In this document: positions 35,376-44,517 of the stretch, one piece after another
How the letters are laid out: each line of letters starts with the position of its first letter
How positions within the stretch are numbered: the stretch's first letter is position 1
NCBI GenBank assembly: GCA_949297015.1
Contig: CASFRF010000052.1
Span: 1-57,793, forward strand
Reading direction: 5' to 3'
Source of the DNA: an uncultured bacterium
GTDB taxonomy: Bacteria; Verrucomicrobiota; Lentisphaeria; Victivallales; Victivallaceae
DNA: 57,793 nt
Made by a program: the position numbers and the translations under genes
The notes under the pieces: model-generated
What the model saw: the letters and a program-made list of their open reading frames with translations, nothing else
The model's database searches: none
What the model was told of the DNA's origin: nothing

Positions 35376-36224
35376 TCAAATCCGACAGGAGCTCAAGTTG
35401 CAGACGATAATGCCGCGGGCTCCGATTCCGTACAACTCATCCATAATCCGGTTGCTCTCCTTTTTGAGGATCATCGCCTTGACCGCCACCCAGTCGGGGT
35501 TGGACAACGGCGAGATCGTCGGCGACTCAATGCCCGGCGTGATCCGACAGGCCTCCTCCAGCGCCGTGCGCGGAATGTCGTATTCGATCATGGCATAGGC
35601 GCGAGCCACCAGCACCCCGCGCAGCCGGGCGATCATTTTGCGCACGGCGGGCAGCTCGGCCACCGCCGGTTCGCGCCCGACCAGCAGCGCCTCGGAGTGC
35701 AGCAGCGGTTCGCCCACAATCCGGAGTCCGGCCTCGAGCAGCGTACGTCCGGACTCGACCACATCGGCGATGCAGTCGGCCACACCCAGCCGGATGGAGA
35801 TCTCGACCGCGCCGTCCAGCCGCACGATCTTCGCCTCCAGCCCCCGGGCGGCCAGGTCCCGGCGCACGATCTCGGGGTAACTGGTGGCGATCCGGAGCCC
35901 GCCGAAGCGGTCCGGGGTCAGCGACGACTCCTGCGGCACCGCGTAGCAGAAGCGCGAACGCCCGAACTCCAGCGGCAGCAGCTCCGCCACCGCCACCGCG
36001 CTGTCCAGCGCCAGATCGCGCCCGGTGATGCCGAGCTCCAGCACCCCGTTTCCGACGTACTGGGCAATATCACGCGGCCGCAGAAAAATAAAATCGATCT
36101 GATTCTCGCGATCGGTCACCATCAGTTCGCGCCCGTAGCGCTGACACTTGTAACCGGCGTCGCGCAACAGCGCCACCGACTCCTCGGAGAGCGCACCCTT
36201 GTTCGGAATCGCCACTTGCAGCAT
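35376..36224 (-). CDS. hisG: ATP phosphoribosyltransferase (long form)
   Basis: The 282 residues match the long HisG with a C-terminal regulatory ACT-like domain (from about 205). Visible motifs are AIPNKGALSEES at the N-terminus, LELGITGRDLALD, and the PRPP-binding DGAVEISIRLGVADCIADVVESG region. It catalyses the first step of histidine synthesis. The long form does not need HisZ. hisE lies 14 bases upstream; no other his genes are in the window. Confidence 0.96.
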   Translation of the reverse strand: MLQVAIPNKGALSEESVALLRDAGYKCQRYGRELMVTDRENQIDFIFLRPRDIAQYVGNGVLELGITGRDLALDSAVAVAELLPLEFGRSRFCYAVPQESSLTPDRFGGLRIATSYPEIVRRDLAARGLEAKIVRLDGAVEISIRLGVADCIADVVESGRTLLEAGLRIVGEPLLHSEALLVGREPAVAELPAVRKMIARLRGVLVARAYAMIEYDIPRTALEEACRITPGIESPTISPLSNPDWVAVKAMILKKESNRIMDELYGIGARGIIVCNLSSCRI

Positions 36225-36238
36225 GGTCTTGCCTGTCC

Positions 36239-36502
36239 TTACAGATATTTGTACACGTCTTCAAGAGTGAGGTCGTTGGCGATCATCATCACCTGGAGAT
36301 GATAAAACAGCTGCGAGATCTCCTCAGCGGTCTTTTCGCGCCCCTCGTACTCGGCGGCCATCCAGACCTCGCCGGCCTCCTCCACCACCTTTTTCCCGAT
36401 GAAGTGCTTGCCCCGGTTCAATTCCCGGACCGTTCCGGACTCCGGGTCACCGGCCTGCGCCTTGCGCTGCAATTCGGAAAAAAGTTCTTCAAAAGTCTTC
36501 AT
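36239..36502 (-). CDS. hisE: Phosphoribosyl-ATP pyrophosphohydrolase
   Basis: The 87 residues show the all-alpha NTP pyrophosphohydrolase fold with the metal-binding [14 protein letters not shown] (EExxE) motif. It performs the second step of histidine synthesis, directly after HisG, which is encoded downstream. It is a stand-alone HisE, not fused to HisI. Confidence 0.96.
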   Translation of the reverse strand: MKTFEELFSELQRKAQAGDPESGTVRELNRGKHFIGKKVVEEAGEVWMAAEYEGREKTAEEISQLFYHLQVMMIANDLTLEDVYKYL

Positions 36503-36538
36503 CGTCTCCGGCTCCTTCCGCCCTCAATCCTCATTGGT

Positions 36539-36566
36539 AATATACCTTCTTTTTCAGATAAAACAA
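36539..36566 (-). promoter_or_regulatory. Candidate promoter of hisE-hisG (TTGTTT-16-TATATT)
   Basis: On the minus strand a TATATT -10 (36539-36544) is preceded after 16 bases by TTGTTT (36561-36566), which lies in the last codons of lpxK. The 51-base lpxK-hisE gap is AT-rich against its surroundings. Confidence 0.45.
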
Positions 36567-37720
36567 ATTCTTGAAATGCACTGATCGAAACTCTCCTGAC
36601 CACTCAGAATGTCGATCTCGATGCGCAAAAACAGCATCGGGACGTCGCGCCGGTCCAGCCGCGGAATCCGGACCGCGTCCTTCTCGGTGGTCAGGATGTA
36701 CTCCGCTCCGGCGGCCTTGGCCGCGTTGATGAAATCGATGATCTCCTGCTGGCTGTAGCGGTGATGGTCGGCGTAGTGCTGACGCAGCACCAACGTCGCC
36801 CCCAGCGACTCCAGAAACGCCTCGAAACTCTCCGGGCAGGCGATGGCCGACAGCGAGGCCACCCGCCGCCCCTGCAGCGCGGAAAGCGGCAGCCGTTCGC
36901 CGCGGCTGTAGACCATCTCCAGATATTGCGGCCGGTGACAGCACTCGATGATCTCGGCCCGGCGGTTGTGACGCCGAATGAAGTGCTTGAGGTGCGTCAA
37001 CCGATGACTGCCGTCGGATTTGGTCAGAAAGATGTAGTCGGCCCGGCGGATGTTCTTGATCGGTTCGCGCAGAATGCCGCGCGGCAGCACATGGCCGTTG
37101 CCGAAGGGCGAGGTGGAGTCGACCAGCACGATGTTGATGTGCGGCTTGAGCATCAGATACTGAAACCCGTCGTCGAGGATCAGCACGTCGGTCTCGAACT
37201 TGTTGATCGCGTAGAGCCCGGATTTCACCCGATCCTTGTCCACCAGCACCGCCACCTGTGCCAGATTGCTGGCCAGCATGTAAGGTTCATCCCCGGCGTA
37301 GGCCGAATCGAGCAGCAGATCGTTGCCGTCGGAGACCACCTTGGGCGGCACTTCGATCTGCTGGGCCCGGAAGCGCTGGAGCATCTTCTCCAGAAACGAC
37401 CGCTGCTTGCTGCGGTAGCCGCGACTCAGAATCGCCACCTTCCGCCCCTTGGCGTTCAGCGTCTTGGCGAAGATCTCCACCACCGGCGTCTTCCCGGTGC
37501 CGCCGCAGGAGAGGTTTCCGATGCTCACCACCAGACAGCCGATCGCATGGGACCGGATCACCCGCTTGTCGTAGAGCCAGATCCGGAACTGCACCGCCAT
37601 CCGGTAAAACCGCGAGGCGATGAACATCGCGCTCAGCAGTACCCGATCCCCCAGCCGCCGGTGACGGCCGTGGATCAGCTCCACGAAATACTGCTCGAAT
37701 TTTTCCAATTTGATCTGCAA
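36554..37720 (-). CDS. lpxK: Tetraacyldisaccharide 4'-kinase
   Basis: The 388 residues have a membrane-associated N-terminus and the P-loop [14 protein letters not shown] (67-79) characteristic of LpxK, with LSRGYRSKQ and [10 protein letters not shown] (Walker B-like) further on. It phosphorylates lipid A at the 4' position at the inner membrane. The presence of LpxK and KdsD shows the organism makes lipid A/Kdo-type LPS. It begins the long minus-strand gene series. Confidence 0.95.
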   Translation of the reverse strand: MQIKLEKFEQYFVELIHGRHRRLGDRVLLSAMFIASRFYRMAVQFRIWLYDKRVIRSHAIGCLVVSIGNLSCGGTGKTPVVEIFAKTLNAKGRKVAILSRGYRSKQRSFLEKMLQRFRAQQIEVPPKVVSDGNDLLLDSAYAGDEPYMLASNLAQVAVLVDKDRVKSGLYAINKFETDVLILDDGFQYLMLKPHINIVLVDSTSPFGNGHVLPRGILREPIKNIRRADYIFLTKSDGSHRLTHLKHFIRRHNRRAEIIECCHRPQYLEMVYSRGERLPLSALQGRRVASLSAIACPESFEAFLESLGATLVLRQHYADHHRYSQQEIIDFINAAKAAGAEYILTTEKDAVRIPRLDRRDVPMLFLRIEIDILSGQESFDQCISRICFI

Positions 37721-37759
37721 CGACGCGACTCTCCGGACCGGTGTCGATTTTGAAAGAGC

Positions 37760-37788
37760 AATGTAACCCCGATTCGGCGTTTTTACAA
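37760..37788 (-). promoter_or_regulatory. Candidate promoter of lpxK (TTGTAA-17-TACATT)
   Basis: On the minus strand TTGTAA (37783-37788) and TACATT (37760-37765) are 17 bases apart, giving a start near 37753 and a leader of about 33 bases. The -35 box abuts the 3' side of the ATPase-gene hairpin. Confidence 0.45.
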
Positions 37789-37816
37789 ATCCCGGACCGG
37801 GTTTTTCGGCCCGGAA
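37785..37816 (-). terminator. Weak terminator hairpin after the P-type ATPase gene
   Basis: Arms 37807-37816 and 37790-37799 form a 10-bp stem with two G-U pairs, followed on the minus strand by TTTGT. The U-tract is short. Confidence 0.4.
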
Positions 37817-37826
37817 TCCGCCTTTT

Positions 37827-40505
37827 CTAGAACTCTCCGCCGCGTCCGCGCCGGGCGCCGCTCCAGCGCCGGATCAGCTTGAACAACTCCACTCCCGCCA
37901 CCGGCAGCAGCGACAGCAGCAACACCATCCCCAGCTCCGCAGCGGTCGGCTGCACCAGCCGGAACGCGCTCCGGGCACCCGGAATCCAGATCAGCGCAGC
38001 CAGCAGCGTCAGCGACACCCCCAGCGCCGCCAGCAACGCATAGTTCACCGCGCAGTTCCGGCTGAAGATGGAGTTCAGGTTCGACCGCTGGTTGAAGGCG
38101 TGCCAGAGCTGGGCCAGCGCCAGGGTCAAAAAGGCCATGGTCTGCCCGGCGGCGTAGGAGTCGTGCCGCATGCCGTACTGAAAGGCGATCAGCGTCGCCA
38201 GCGCGATCAACACGCCGTGAAAGATCACCCGCCGGACCAGCGCCGGTTCAAACAGCGTTCCGGAACGGACCGGCCGAAACTTCATGATGTCCCGGTCGGC
38301 CGGATCCACGCCCAGCGCCAGCGCCGGCCAGGTGTCGGTCGCCAGATTGATCCACAGAATGTGGATCGCCAGCAGCGGCGGATTCCAGTTCAGCGCGGTG
38401 GCCAGAAAGAGCACCAGAATTTCGCTGACGTTGCCGCCCAGCAGAAACTGGATCACCTTCTGCAGATTACGATAGACCCGCCGCCCCTCCTCCACCGCGG
38501 CCACGATGGTGCTGAAGTTGTCGTCCAGCAGCACCATGTCGGCGGCGTCGCGGGCGACCTCGGTGCCGCCGACGCCCATGGCGGTGCCGATGTCGGCGGC
38601 CTTGAGCGCCGGAGCGTCGTTGACGCCGTCACCGGTCATGGCGGCGATCTCGCCCTGCCGTTTCAAACTGCGGACGATCCGCAGCTTATCGCGCGGCGAC
38701 ACCCGGGCGAAGACCGTGGTATTGCGGGTCACCAGGCGATCGAGCTCGGCGTCATCGACCTGTTCCAGCTCGGTCCCGGTGACCACCCGGTCGCCCTCGC
38801 GCCAGAGTCCGAGTTCCCGGGCGATGGCCTGCGCGGTCGAGGGGTGGTCGCCGGTGATCATCACCGTGCGGATTCCGGCCCCGCGGCAGGTCCGGATGGC
38901 CGCCGCGACCTCGCGCCGGGGCGGATCGCTGAGTCCGACCAGACCGAGAAAGGTCAGATTCCGTTCGAGATCGACGTGCTCATCCTCCGGCACGGAGTCC
39001 GCCTGACCGCGGGCCACCCCGAGTACCCGGAGTCCTTCGGCGGAGAGCTTGAGCGTCAGCTCCTGAATTGCCTGCCGCTCGGCGGCGGTCAACTCGCGCA
39101 CCCCGGAGCCCGTGGCCAGATAACGACAGCGCGCCAGCAGCGACTCGACCGCGCCCTTGGTCCGGACCACCAGCGCCTTGTCCTCCCGGTGGAGGGTGGA
39201 CATGCGTTTGCGGTCGGAGTCGAACGGTTGCTCGTACACCCGGGGTCGCTCCCGCTCCAGTGCCTCCGGGTCGAATCCGAAGGTCCGTCCCAGAAAGAGC
39301 AGCGCGCCCTCGGTCGGATCCCCCAGAATCATCCCTTCGTGATCGGGATCGAAGGCCGCATCGTTGCAAAGTGCGCCGGTGATCGCCAGTTCGCGATAAT
39401 CCGCCCGGTCCAGCACCGCCTCCGGTCGTCGGGAGCTGCCGGTCACCAGATCGTCGCCCGCGGCCAGCGCGGTAACCGTCATCCGGTTCAGCGTCAGCGT
39501 TCCGGTTTTATCGCAGCAGATCACCGTGGCGCCGCCCAGCGTCTCCACCGCCGGCAATTTGCGGATCAGCGCGTTGCGCCGGGCCATGCGCTGCACGCCC
39601 AGCGCCATGACGATGGTGGCGGTGGCGGGTAAGCCTTCGGGAATAATCGAAATCGCCAGCGAGATCGCGGTCATCAGCAACGGCAGCCAGGGTCGCCCGT
39701 AGATCATCCCCAGCCCGAAGATCAGCACGCAGATCACCAGCCCGACCACGCTCAGGGTTTTGCCCACGGCGTTGAGCTTGCGCTTCAGCGGAGTATCGAA
39801 ATCATCATCCTGTTCCTCCAGCATCCGGGCGATCTGCCCGACCTCGGTCTCCATACCGGTGGCGGTCACCACCCCCACGCCGCGACCGTGCAGCACAATG
39901 GCCGAGGCATAGGCCAGATTCAACCGGTCGCCCAGCGGGCAGTCCGCCGACGCCAGCGCATCGGCATCCTTTTCCACCGGGACCGACTCCCCGGTCAGCG
40001 CGGACTCCTGAAGTTTCAGACTGGAGCTTTCCAACAAGCGCAGATCGGCGGGCACCAGGGCCCCGTCCTCCAGCAGGACGATGTCGCCGGGAACCAGCTC
40101 CCGGGCGGGGATCACGCTCTCCTCCCCCTGCCGCAGAGCCCGGGCGGTGGGGGCGCTCAGCTTGCGCAACGCCTCCAGCGAAGTCTGGGCCTTCTTCTCC
40201 TGCGCCACCCCGATCACGGCGTTGACCACCACGATCAGCAGAATCACCCATCCTTCGGCCTGCTCGTTCAACAAAAAGGAGAGGATGGCGGCCCCGATCA
40301 GAATCAGGACCATGACATCGGTCAGCTGTCCCCACAACATCTGCCAGAGGGTGCGGGGGGGACGCCGCCGCAACTCATTCGGACCATGGGTCCGCAACCG
40401 TTCCGCCGCCTCGGCATCGCTGAGCCCCTCCCGGGTGGTGTGAAGTTTCGTCAGCACCTCGTCCACGTTCAGCGCCTGCCAAGGCGTTCGCTTGTGACTT
40501 TCCAT
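37827..40505 (-). CDS. P-type cation-transporting ATPase (P2A, Ca2+-like)
   Basis: The protein has 892 residues and all P-type landmarks: TGES in the actuator domain near 180, PEGLPA in helix M4 near 285, the phosphorylated Asp in DKTGTLT near 331, KGAVESLL and [12 protein letters not shown] near 627. An N-terminal cation-ATPase domain and a six-helix C-terminal domain fit SERCA/PMCA-like bacterial Ca2+ (possibly Mn2+) exporters. Start choice: ATG 40505 has no good ribosome site; a GTG at 40520 is one base from AGGAG, so the start is uncertain by five codons. The upstream leader contains a full intrinsic terminator, so expression may be controlled by attenuation. Confidence 0.93.
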   Translation of the reverse strand: MESHKRTPWQALNVDEVLTKLHTTREGLSDAEAAERLRTHGPNELRRRPPRTLWQMLWGQLTDVMVLILIGAAILSFLLNEQAEGWVILLIVVVNAVIGVAQEKKAQTSLEALRKLSAPTARALRQGEESVIPARELVPGDIVLLEDGALVPADLRLLESSSLKLQESALTGESVPVEKDADALASADCPLGDRLNLAYASAIVLHGRGVGVVTATGMETEVGQIARMLEEQDDDFDTPLKRKLNAVGKTLSVVGLVICVLIFGLGMIYGRPWLPLLMTAISLAISIIPEGLPATATIVMALGVQRMARRNALIRKLPAVETLGGATVICCDKTGTLTLNRMTVTALAAGDDLVTGSSRRPEAVLDRADYRELAITGALCNDAAFDPDHEGMILGDPTEGALLFLGRTFGFDPEALERERPRVYEQPFDSDRKRMSTLHREDKALVVRTKGAVESLLARCRYLATGSGVRELTAAERQAIQELTLKLSAEGLRVLGVARGQADSVPEDEHVDLERNLTFLGLVGLSDPPRREVAAAIRTCRGAGIRTVMITGDHPSTAQAIARELGLWREGDRVVTGTELEQVDDAELDRLVTRNTTVFARVSPRDKLRIVRSLKRQGEIAAMTGDGVNDAPALKAADIGTAMGVGGTEVARDAADMVLLDDNFSTIVAAVEEGRRVYRNLQKVIQFLLGGNVSEILVLFLATALNWNPPLLAIHILWINLATDTWPALALGVDPADRDIMKFRPVRSGTLFEPALVRRVIFHGVLIALATLIAFQYGMRHDSYAAGQTMAFLTLALAQLWHAFNQRSNLNSIFSRNCAVNYALLAALGVSLTLLAALIWIPGARSAFRLVQPTAAELGMVLLLSLLPVAGVELFKLIRRWSGARRGRGGEF

Positions 40506-40550
40506 AAGCTGGAAAAACACACTCCTTTCTCACTGTTGGTTTCGGATTTC

Positions 40551-40599
40551 AAAACAAAAAAAGCGGAAGCTCCAGTGCCGGGTGCACTGGAGTTTCCGC
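40551..40599 (-). terminator. Intrinsic terminator inside the ATPase leader (candidate attenuator)
   Basis: Arms 40585-40599 and 40563-40577 pair over 15 positions with one mismatch around a seven-base loop. On the minus strand they are followed by seven T, G and four T. It lies about 46 bases before the ATPase start codon and after the promoter at 40675-40703, so it interrupts the leader. Confidence 0.8.
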
Positions 40600-40668
40600 G
40601 TCTCTATCTTTACCGGCGCGACGGCTACTTCGACTTATACCGTCGTCGCTCTCTTCGTCTTTCATAGC
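40554..40668 (-). ncRNA. Candidate leader RNA / small RNA upstream of the P-type ATPase
   Basis: A roughly 115-base transcript is predicted from the near-consensus promoter to the intrinsic terminator. It holds a first small stem (CGACGG with CCGTCG, 15-base loop, about 40620-40648) and then the terminator hairpin. It could be a metal- or peptide-responsive attenuator or a free-standing small RNA. A 15-codon Arg-rich reading frame (MSYERRRERRRYKSK) begins at 40672, right at or before the predicted start site. I could not match the sequence to yybP-ykoY or M-box riboswitches. Confidence 0.45.
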
Positions 40669-40674
40669 TCATAT

Positions 40675-40703
40675 ACTATAGCACTCCGTCGCCATTTTGT
40701 CAA
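40675..40703 (-). promoter_or_regulatory. Near-consensus promoter of the ATPase leader (TTGACA-17-TATAGT)
   Basis: On the minus strand a perfect TTGACA (40698-40703) and TATAGT (40675-40680) have an exact 17-base spacer. This is the best sigma-70 type promoter in the window. It lies back to back with the DUF2079 promoter. Confidence 0.8.
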
Positions 40704-40709
40704 ACCCGC

Positions 40710-40738
40710 TTGCGCCCGGGGGAATTTCACACTATATT
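40710..40738 (+). promoter_or_regulatory. Candidate promoter of the DUF2079 gene (TTGCGC-17-TATATT)
   Basis: TTGCGC (40710-40715) and TATATT (40733-40738) are 17 bases apart. The expected start falls on or next to the ATG at 40745, so the message may be leaderless. Confidence 0.5.
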
Positions 40739-40744
40739 GTCCGC

Positions 40745-42892
40745 ATGTCGGCCAATCTTCTTCACTACCTGCTGCTCGGCTGCGGCCTGCTCGCCGCCGT
40801 CGTGGCGCTCCGGAGACCGCGGCTCCAACCGGAGCTGCAGCTGTTCGCCGCGGCCACCGGACTGGCTTCGGCCATCGCCCGGTTCGGCCGGGTGACCGAA
40901 TTCGACGCCTTTTACTTCCGCTGGCAGCTGGCCGAACCGTGGGCCTGGCCGGTCGTGATCTTCGGCTGCTGGCTGCCGACGCTGCTGCTCGGGATCTGGC
41001 TCGGACACCGCGCCGGTCCCCGGAAGGGCGAACTGGCGGCCGCCGTGGCCCCGCTGTCGCTGCTTCTGTTCCCCGCCGCCCTACCCTTCTCACCCTGGAC
41101 TTTGCTGGCTGGGCTGTTCCTCGTCTCCGGGGCCGGCTGGAAGGTGCTGCGGTTCCTCCCGGACCCGCCCCCGGTCCCAGCGCGGCTGGCCGGAGCAGCG
41201 GTCTGGCTGGCGGCGGCCGCCGCGGTACTCCGAGGCTGCTGGCTGCAACTCCGGGCGCTGGAGAGCAACTTTCTGCTCTATCAGGACTGGGGCGAATATC
41301 TTCAGGCCTATTTGACCACCCCCTTCGGCCCCGGCTGGCTGGTCCTCGGCGGCCACTGGAATCCGGCGGTCAACCCGCTGTTGATTCTGCTCTGCCGGTG
41401 TTTTCCCGAACCGCTCACCCTGTTTGCCCTGCACGCGATCGTGATCTACGCGGCGGCGCCGCTTCTCTATGTGCTGGCCCGGCGGCGGGGGTTGTCCCCG
41501 GGGATCGCGGCCGGAATCGGTCTGCTTTATGTGCTCAATCCGGTGGTCGGGAATCTGCCCAATTCGCTGTTCTACTCCTATCACCCGATCGTCTTCCTGC
41601 TGCCGCTGCTGCCGGCCTTTCTACTGGCCCGGGAGCAGCGCTGCCGCTGGGGAATGGCTCTGCTGTTCGTGTTGTCGCTGGGCCTTCAGGAGACGGTTTT
41701 CCTGTTCTGGTGCGGATACGCCCTGCTGTTGGCGATCCGTCGCCGCTGGAAATCGGCGCTGCTGCTGGGCGCGGGGTCGCTCGGGGGCTTTCTGTTGATC
41801 ACGCTGGTGGTGATTCCACTCTGCGCCGGGGTCTCCGCCTATCCCCAGTTCGGCAACCACTATGCCCGGTTCGGGGCTTCGCTGCCCGAACTGCTGGCGG
41901 CACCGATCGCCCGGGCCGGGGACTTCTGGGGAGCTTTGTTCGCCGCCGGTAATCTGCGGTTGCTGCTGATCCTGCTGCTGCCCTGCTGGCTGCCGGCGCT
42001 GCGGGCCGGGCTCTGGTTGCTCCCGGCACTGCCGATTACGCTGGCGGTCTGGCTCAAAGGGGGACTGGAGGTGCAGTCGCCGCACAGCTGGTACCATCTG
42101 GAACTGCTGGCGATGCTGTTTGCGGCGACGATTTTCGGCACCGCGAAATTCCGCCGTCCGGGACCGGTCGTCGGCGCCATGCTGATCGCCACCCTGCTGG
42201 CCGGGAGCTACTTCGGAACGCTCCTGCCCTGGAGCTGCAACGCCCAGTGCCAGCTGACCTCCCGCCGGGACCGGACGCCGCTCCTGGCGGAGCTCGAACG
42301 CGAACTCCCGCCCGGAGCCACGCTGCGGGCCACGCCGCGGCTCCGCGCCCGGCTCTTTCTGAAGCATCCGACGGTCGACTACCACGCGCCGGTCGCCGCC
42401 GACTTTGTGGTGCTCGATCTGGCCGACGGTGCGGTCTACGCCGAGGCGCTGAAGATGGTGCGCCGGGAGCTGGCCGATCCCGCCGGCTATACCCTGGTCC
42501 GATTCTGGCAGGAACCCGGCAGCCGGATCCTGCTGTTCCGGCGGGGCGGGGGACCGCCGCCGTTTCTGAGCACCTCGGAAGCGAGCGGTTTTGAGCGTTG
42601 GGGAGTGCCGCTTCCGGCCACCGACCCGGCATTTTCGGCGCGGGCGCTGCCGGTGGGGCGCGAGGTGCAGTTCCTGGTCCGGCTGGAGCACCCGATCGAC
42701 ACCGGGGCGGCACTCAAGGTGGCGCTCTACCGCGGCGGGGAGACGCGACATTTCCAGCTCGAATTCGGCTACGGCGCCTATCCGGCCTTTGCCGTTCCCC
42801 CGGGTACGGTGTTCCGCTTTTCAGCGCCCCTGCCCGCGGCGTGGCCGACACCGGACGGCGCGGGGTTGCGCGTGGAACGACTGTGCGACTGA
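40745..42892 (+). CDS. DUF2079 family polytopic membrane protein
   Basis: The protein has 715 residues with 12 or more hydrophobic helices over residues 1-480 and a soluble, beta-rich C-terminal part of about 230 residues. The loop YQDWGEYLQAY then GGHWNPAVNPLL near residues 177-205 and the helix pattern fit DUF2079, a GT-C-like family that includes predicted glycosyltransferases. The substrate is unknown. ATG 40745 has no Shine-Dalgarno sequence, consistent with a leaderless message; an upstream in-frame start at 40697 would lie before the promoter. Confidence 0.75.
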   Translation: MSANLLHYLLLGCGLLAAVVALRRPRLQPELQLFAAATGLASAIARFGRVTEFDAFYFRWQLAEPWAWPVVIFGCWLPTLLLGIWLGHRAGPRKGELAAAVAPLSLLLFPAALPFSPWTLLAGLFLVSGAGWKVLRFLPDPPPVPARLAGAAVWLAAAAAVLRGCWLQLRALESNFLLYQDWGEYLQAYLTTPFGPGWLVLGGHWNPAVNPLLILLCRCFPEPLTLFALHAIVIYAAAPLLYVLARRRGLSPGIAAGIGLLYVLNPVVGNLPNSLFYSYHPIVFLLPLLPAFLLAREQRCRWGMALLFVLSLGLQETVFLFWCGYALLLAIRRRWKSALLLGAGSLGGFLLITLVVIPLCAGVSAYPQFGNHYARFGASLPELLAAPIARAGDFWGALFAAGNLRLLLILLLPCWLPALRAGLWLLPALPITLAVWLKGGLEVQSPHSWYHLELLAMLFAATIFGTAKFRRPGPVVGAMLIATLLAGSYFGTLLPWSCNAQCQLTSRRDRTPLLAELERELPPGATLRATPRLRARLFLKHPTVDYHAPVAADFVVLDLADGAVYAEALKMVRRELADPAGYTLVRFWQEPGSRILLFRRGGGPPPFLSTSEASGFERWGVPLPATDPAFSARALPVGREVQFLVRLEHPIDTGAALKVALYRGGETRHFQLEFGYGAYPAFAVPPGTVFRFSAPLPAAWPTPDGAGLRVERLCD

Positions 42893-42930
42893 CGGGTGCC
42901 GTTCCCGGTCACTTTTTTCAGCCCCGCCCC

Positions 42931-42959
42931 TTGAAAAATCCGCATCCAAAGTCTATACT
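42931..42959 (+). promoter_or_regulatory. Promoter of the repeat-protein gene (TTGAAA-17-TATACT)
   Basis: TTGAAA (42931-42936) and TATACT (42954-42959) are 17 bases apart. The leader of about 75 bases is AT-rich and ends with AGAGGAGGAC before ATG 43042. Confidence 0.65.
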
Positions 42960-43041
42960 CATAGAGAGTAATATTTTTTTCATAAATACTCCGCACCCCG
43001 GCAGCTCTTCGGGTGCAGAGTCGAAAAGAGGAGGACTTTCC

Positions 43042-43473
43042 ATGCGACAGATCTTAATCATTCTTCTGGGGGTCATGACGCTGACCACGGCACTTCCGGC
43101 GGCCGAGTCCGGGCGCGCCACCTACCGCAATGCGCAGGGGCGACTCACCGGCAGCGCCTCCCACCAAGGCGACCGCGTCACCTACCGCGACGCGCAGGGG
43201 CGACTCACCGGCAGCGCCTCCCACCAAGGCGACCGCATCACCTACCGCGACGCGCAGGGGCGACTCACCGGCACGGCCTCCCACCAGGGCGACCGCATCA
43301 CCTACCGCGATGCGCAGGGGCGACTCACCGGCACAGCCTCCCGGCAGGGCGACCGCATCACCTACCGCGACGCGCAGGGGCGACTCACCGGCACGGCCTC
43401 CCAATCCGGCAGCAATGTCATCTACCGCGATGCACAGGGGAAAATCATCAGAACCGAAAGAGTCTCCCGATAA
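43042..43473 (+). CDS. Secreted tandem-repeat protein (20-residue YRDAQGRLTG repeat)
   Basis: The 143 residues start with a signal peptide (MRQILIILLGVMTLTTALPAA). The mature part is almost wholly repeats of the form TYRDAQGRLTGTASHQGDRI: five full copies and a partial sixth. The pattern of Tyr, Asp-Ala-Gln-Gly-Arg and a following Gly is like a beta-hairpin per unit, so a small beta-solenoid or elongated surface fibre is likely. The function is unknown. AGGAGG sits eight bases before ATG 43042. A strong promoter suggests good expression. The other reading frames across the repeats are also open, but only this one has a signal peptide, ribosome site and promoter. Confidence 0.82.
   Translation: MRQILIILLGVMTLTTALPAAESGRATYRNAQGRLTGSASHQGDRVTYRDAQGRLTGSASHQGDRITYRDAQGRLTGTASHQGDRITYRDAQGRLTGTASRQGDRITYRDAQGRLTGTASQSGSNVIYRDAQGKIIRTERVSR
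43120..43452 (+). repeat. 60-bp tandem repeat inside the secreted-protein gene
   Basis: Five near-identical 60-bp units begin at 43120, 43180, 43240, 43300 and 43360, with a partial unit at 43420. Differences are mostly single bases (A/G, C/T, and AGC/ACG/ACA at the Ser/Thr position), which suggests recent duplication or ongoing homogenisation. Length variation between strains is likely. Confidence 0.95.
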
Positions 43474-43510
43474 CGCGGCGCCCGGGGTCGAGCGGGCGGC
43501 GGCGGAGAGC

Positions 43511-44380
43511 TCAGAAGAAATCCTGCTCGCGAAAGCGGTAGCGCTGAAGACAGAAGTTGCAGGTGATCTCCGGTTCGGGCTGTTCCGTGAACAGCTTTTT
43601 CAACTCCGCTTCTCCGAGCGTGAGCAGCGCCCGGCGCATCGCCTCGCGGCTGCAGGAGCAGCGGAATCCCGGCTCCGGCCCGAACTCGTAGACCGCCTGT
43701 CCGGCGGACTCGGGCGCCAGCACCCGCAGCATCGCCTTGAGCCGCTTTTCAAACGGCTCCCGTTCAGCGATCAGCAGGTCCTTGAATTCGGCCTGATGCA
43801 GTTTTTCACGCAACTCCGCGAACCGCTCCAGATCGCATCCGGGAAGCGCCTGAGTCAGAAAGCCCGCAGCCAGCCGGACCGGGCGGGCCGGATCGGGGGC
43901 GAAACGGCTCACCGTGGTCAGTTCGGTTTCGATCTGATCGCTCAGGGAGAAGAAGAGCCCGAGATCGGCCGAGGGCAGCGCCAGTCCGGCCCGGCACTCG
44001 CCGGAGTTCAGAACTTTACCCTCCTCCGACTTGACCACGGTCACGGTCCCGTCTCCGGCGCCCATCAACTCTTCGACCCGATCGGTCTCCGTCGCCGGAT
44101 GGGGCTGGGTGAGCAGTGCGCGCACATCGCCCCGGGCGTTAACATCGGCCAGCAGCGAACCGATCACGCCGGGGTACGCCCAGCGCACGCTGTATTTCTC
44201 CCGGCCGGTCAGCAGCACCGAAAGCAGCGCCGCGCCCAGCAGCGCATCGCAGAACACCGGTGCCGCCAGCGGATCGGTGTCGTGAATCACCACCCCGGTA
44301 TTGCAGAGTTCCCGCCCGCCGCACCAGGCGAACCGGACATTCAAATCGGGCAACACGCCCCGAATCAGAAAATCGCTCAT
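43511..44380 (-). CDS. hslO: Redox-regulated chaperone Hsp33
   Basis: The 289 residues end in the zinc-binding redox switch: CSCS near residue 243 and CNFC near residue 275. The N-terminal domain (VRFAWCGGRELCN, LLGAALLSVLLTGREKY) follows the Hsp33 fold. It is activated by oxidation and unfolding to hold damaged proteins. The start is ATG 44380 behind AGGAGGAG; the longer frame to 44440 overlaps the promoter and was rejected. Confidence 0.93.
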   Translation of the reverse strand: MSDFLIRGVLPDLNVRFAWCGGRELCNTGVVIHDTDPLAAPVFCDALLGAALLSVLLTGREKYSVRWAYPGVIGSLLADVNARGDVRALLTQPHPATETDRVEELMGAGDGTVTVVKSEEGKVLNSGECRAGLALPSADLGLFFSLSDQIETELTTVSRFAPDPARPVRLAAGFLTQALPGCDLERFAELREKLHQAEFKDLLIAEREPFEKRLKAMLRVLAPESAGQAVYEFGPEPGFRCSCSREAMRRALLTLGEAELKKLFTEQPEPEITCNFCLQRYRFREQDFF

Positions 44381-44398
44381 CTCTCCTCCTTGTCGGAC

Positions 44399-44426
44399 AA
44401 TATAGCCCGGACCGGGTGGAATGCAA
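44399..44426 (-). promoter_or_regulatory. Promoter of hslO (TTGCAT-16-TATATT)
   Basis: On the minus strand TTGCAT (44421-44426) and TATATT (44399-44404) have a 16-base spacer, with a leader of about 13 bases holding AGGAGGAG. Confidence 0.55.
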
Positions 44427-44458
44427 CCCCCGGGCCGCACTTTTCCGGGGCCGCGGGC

Positions 44459-44486
44459 TTGCTTTCCGGCCGTTCCGGAGTAGAGT
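44459..44486 (+). promoter_or_regulatory. Candidate promoter of the nucleotidyltransferase gene (TTGCTT-16-TAGAGT)
   Basis: TTGCTT (44459-44464) and TAGAGT (44481-44486) are 16 bases apart, divergent from the hslO promoter and followed by AGGAGG at 44504-44509. Confidence 0.4.
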
Positions 44487-44517
44487 AACCACGGACCCCG
44501 ATCAGGAGGAAATGACG

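Noticed and set aside
40551..40703. Known yybP-ykoY (Mn2+) or M-box (Mg2+) riboswitch
   Set aside because: The leader is short and I do not see the conserved motifs of either class. It is kept as an unnamed candidate.
43120..43452. CRISPR-like regular repeats
   Set aside because: The units are contiguous, without unique spacers, and encode a protein repeat.
43130..44488. Long plus-strand frame across the repeat gene and hslO
   Set aside because: A 60-bp repeat is a multiple of three, so several frames stay open. It has no signal peptide or promoter and runs antisense through Hsp33.
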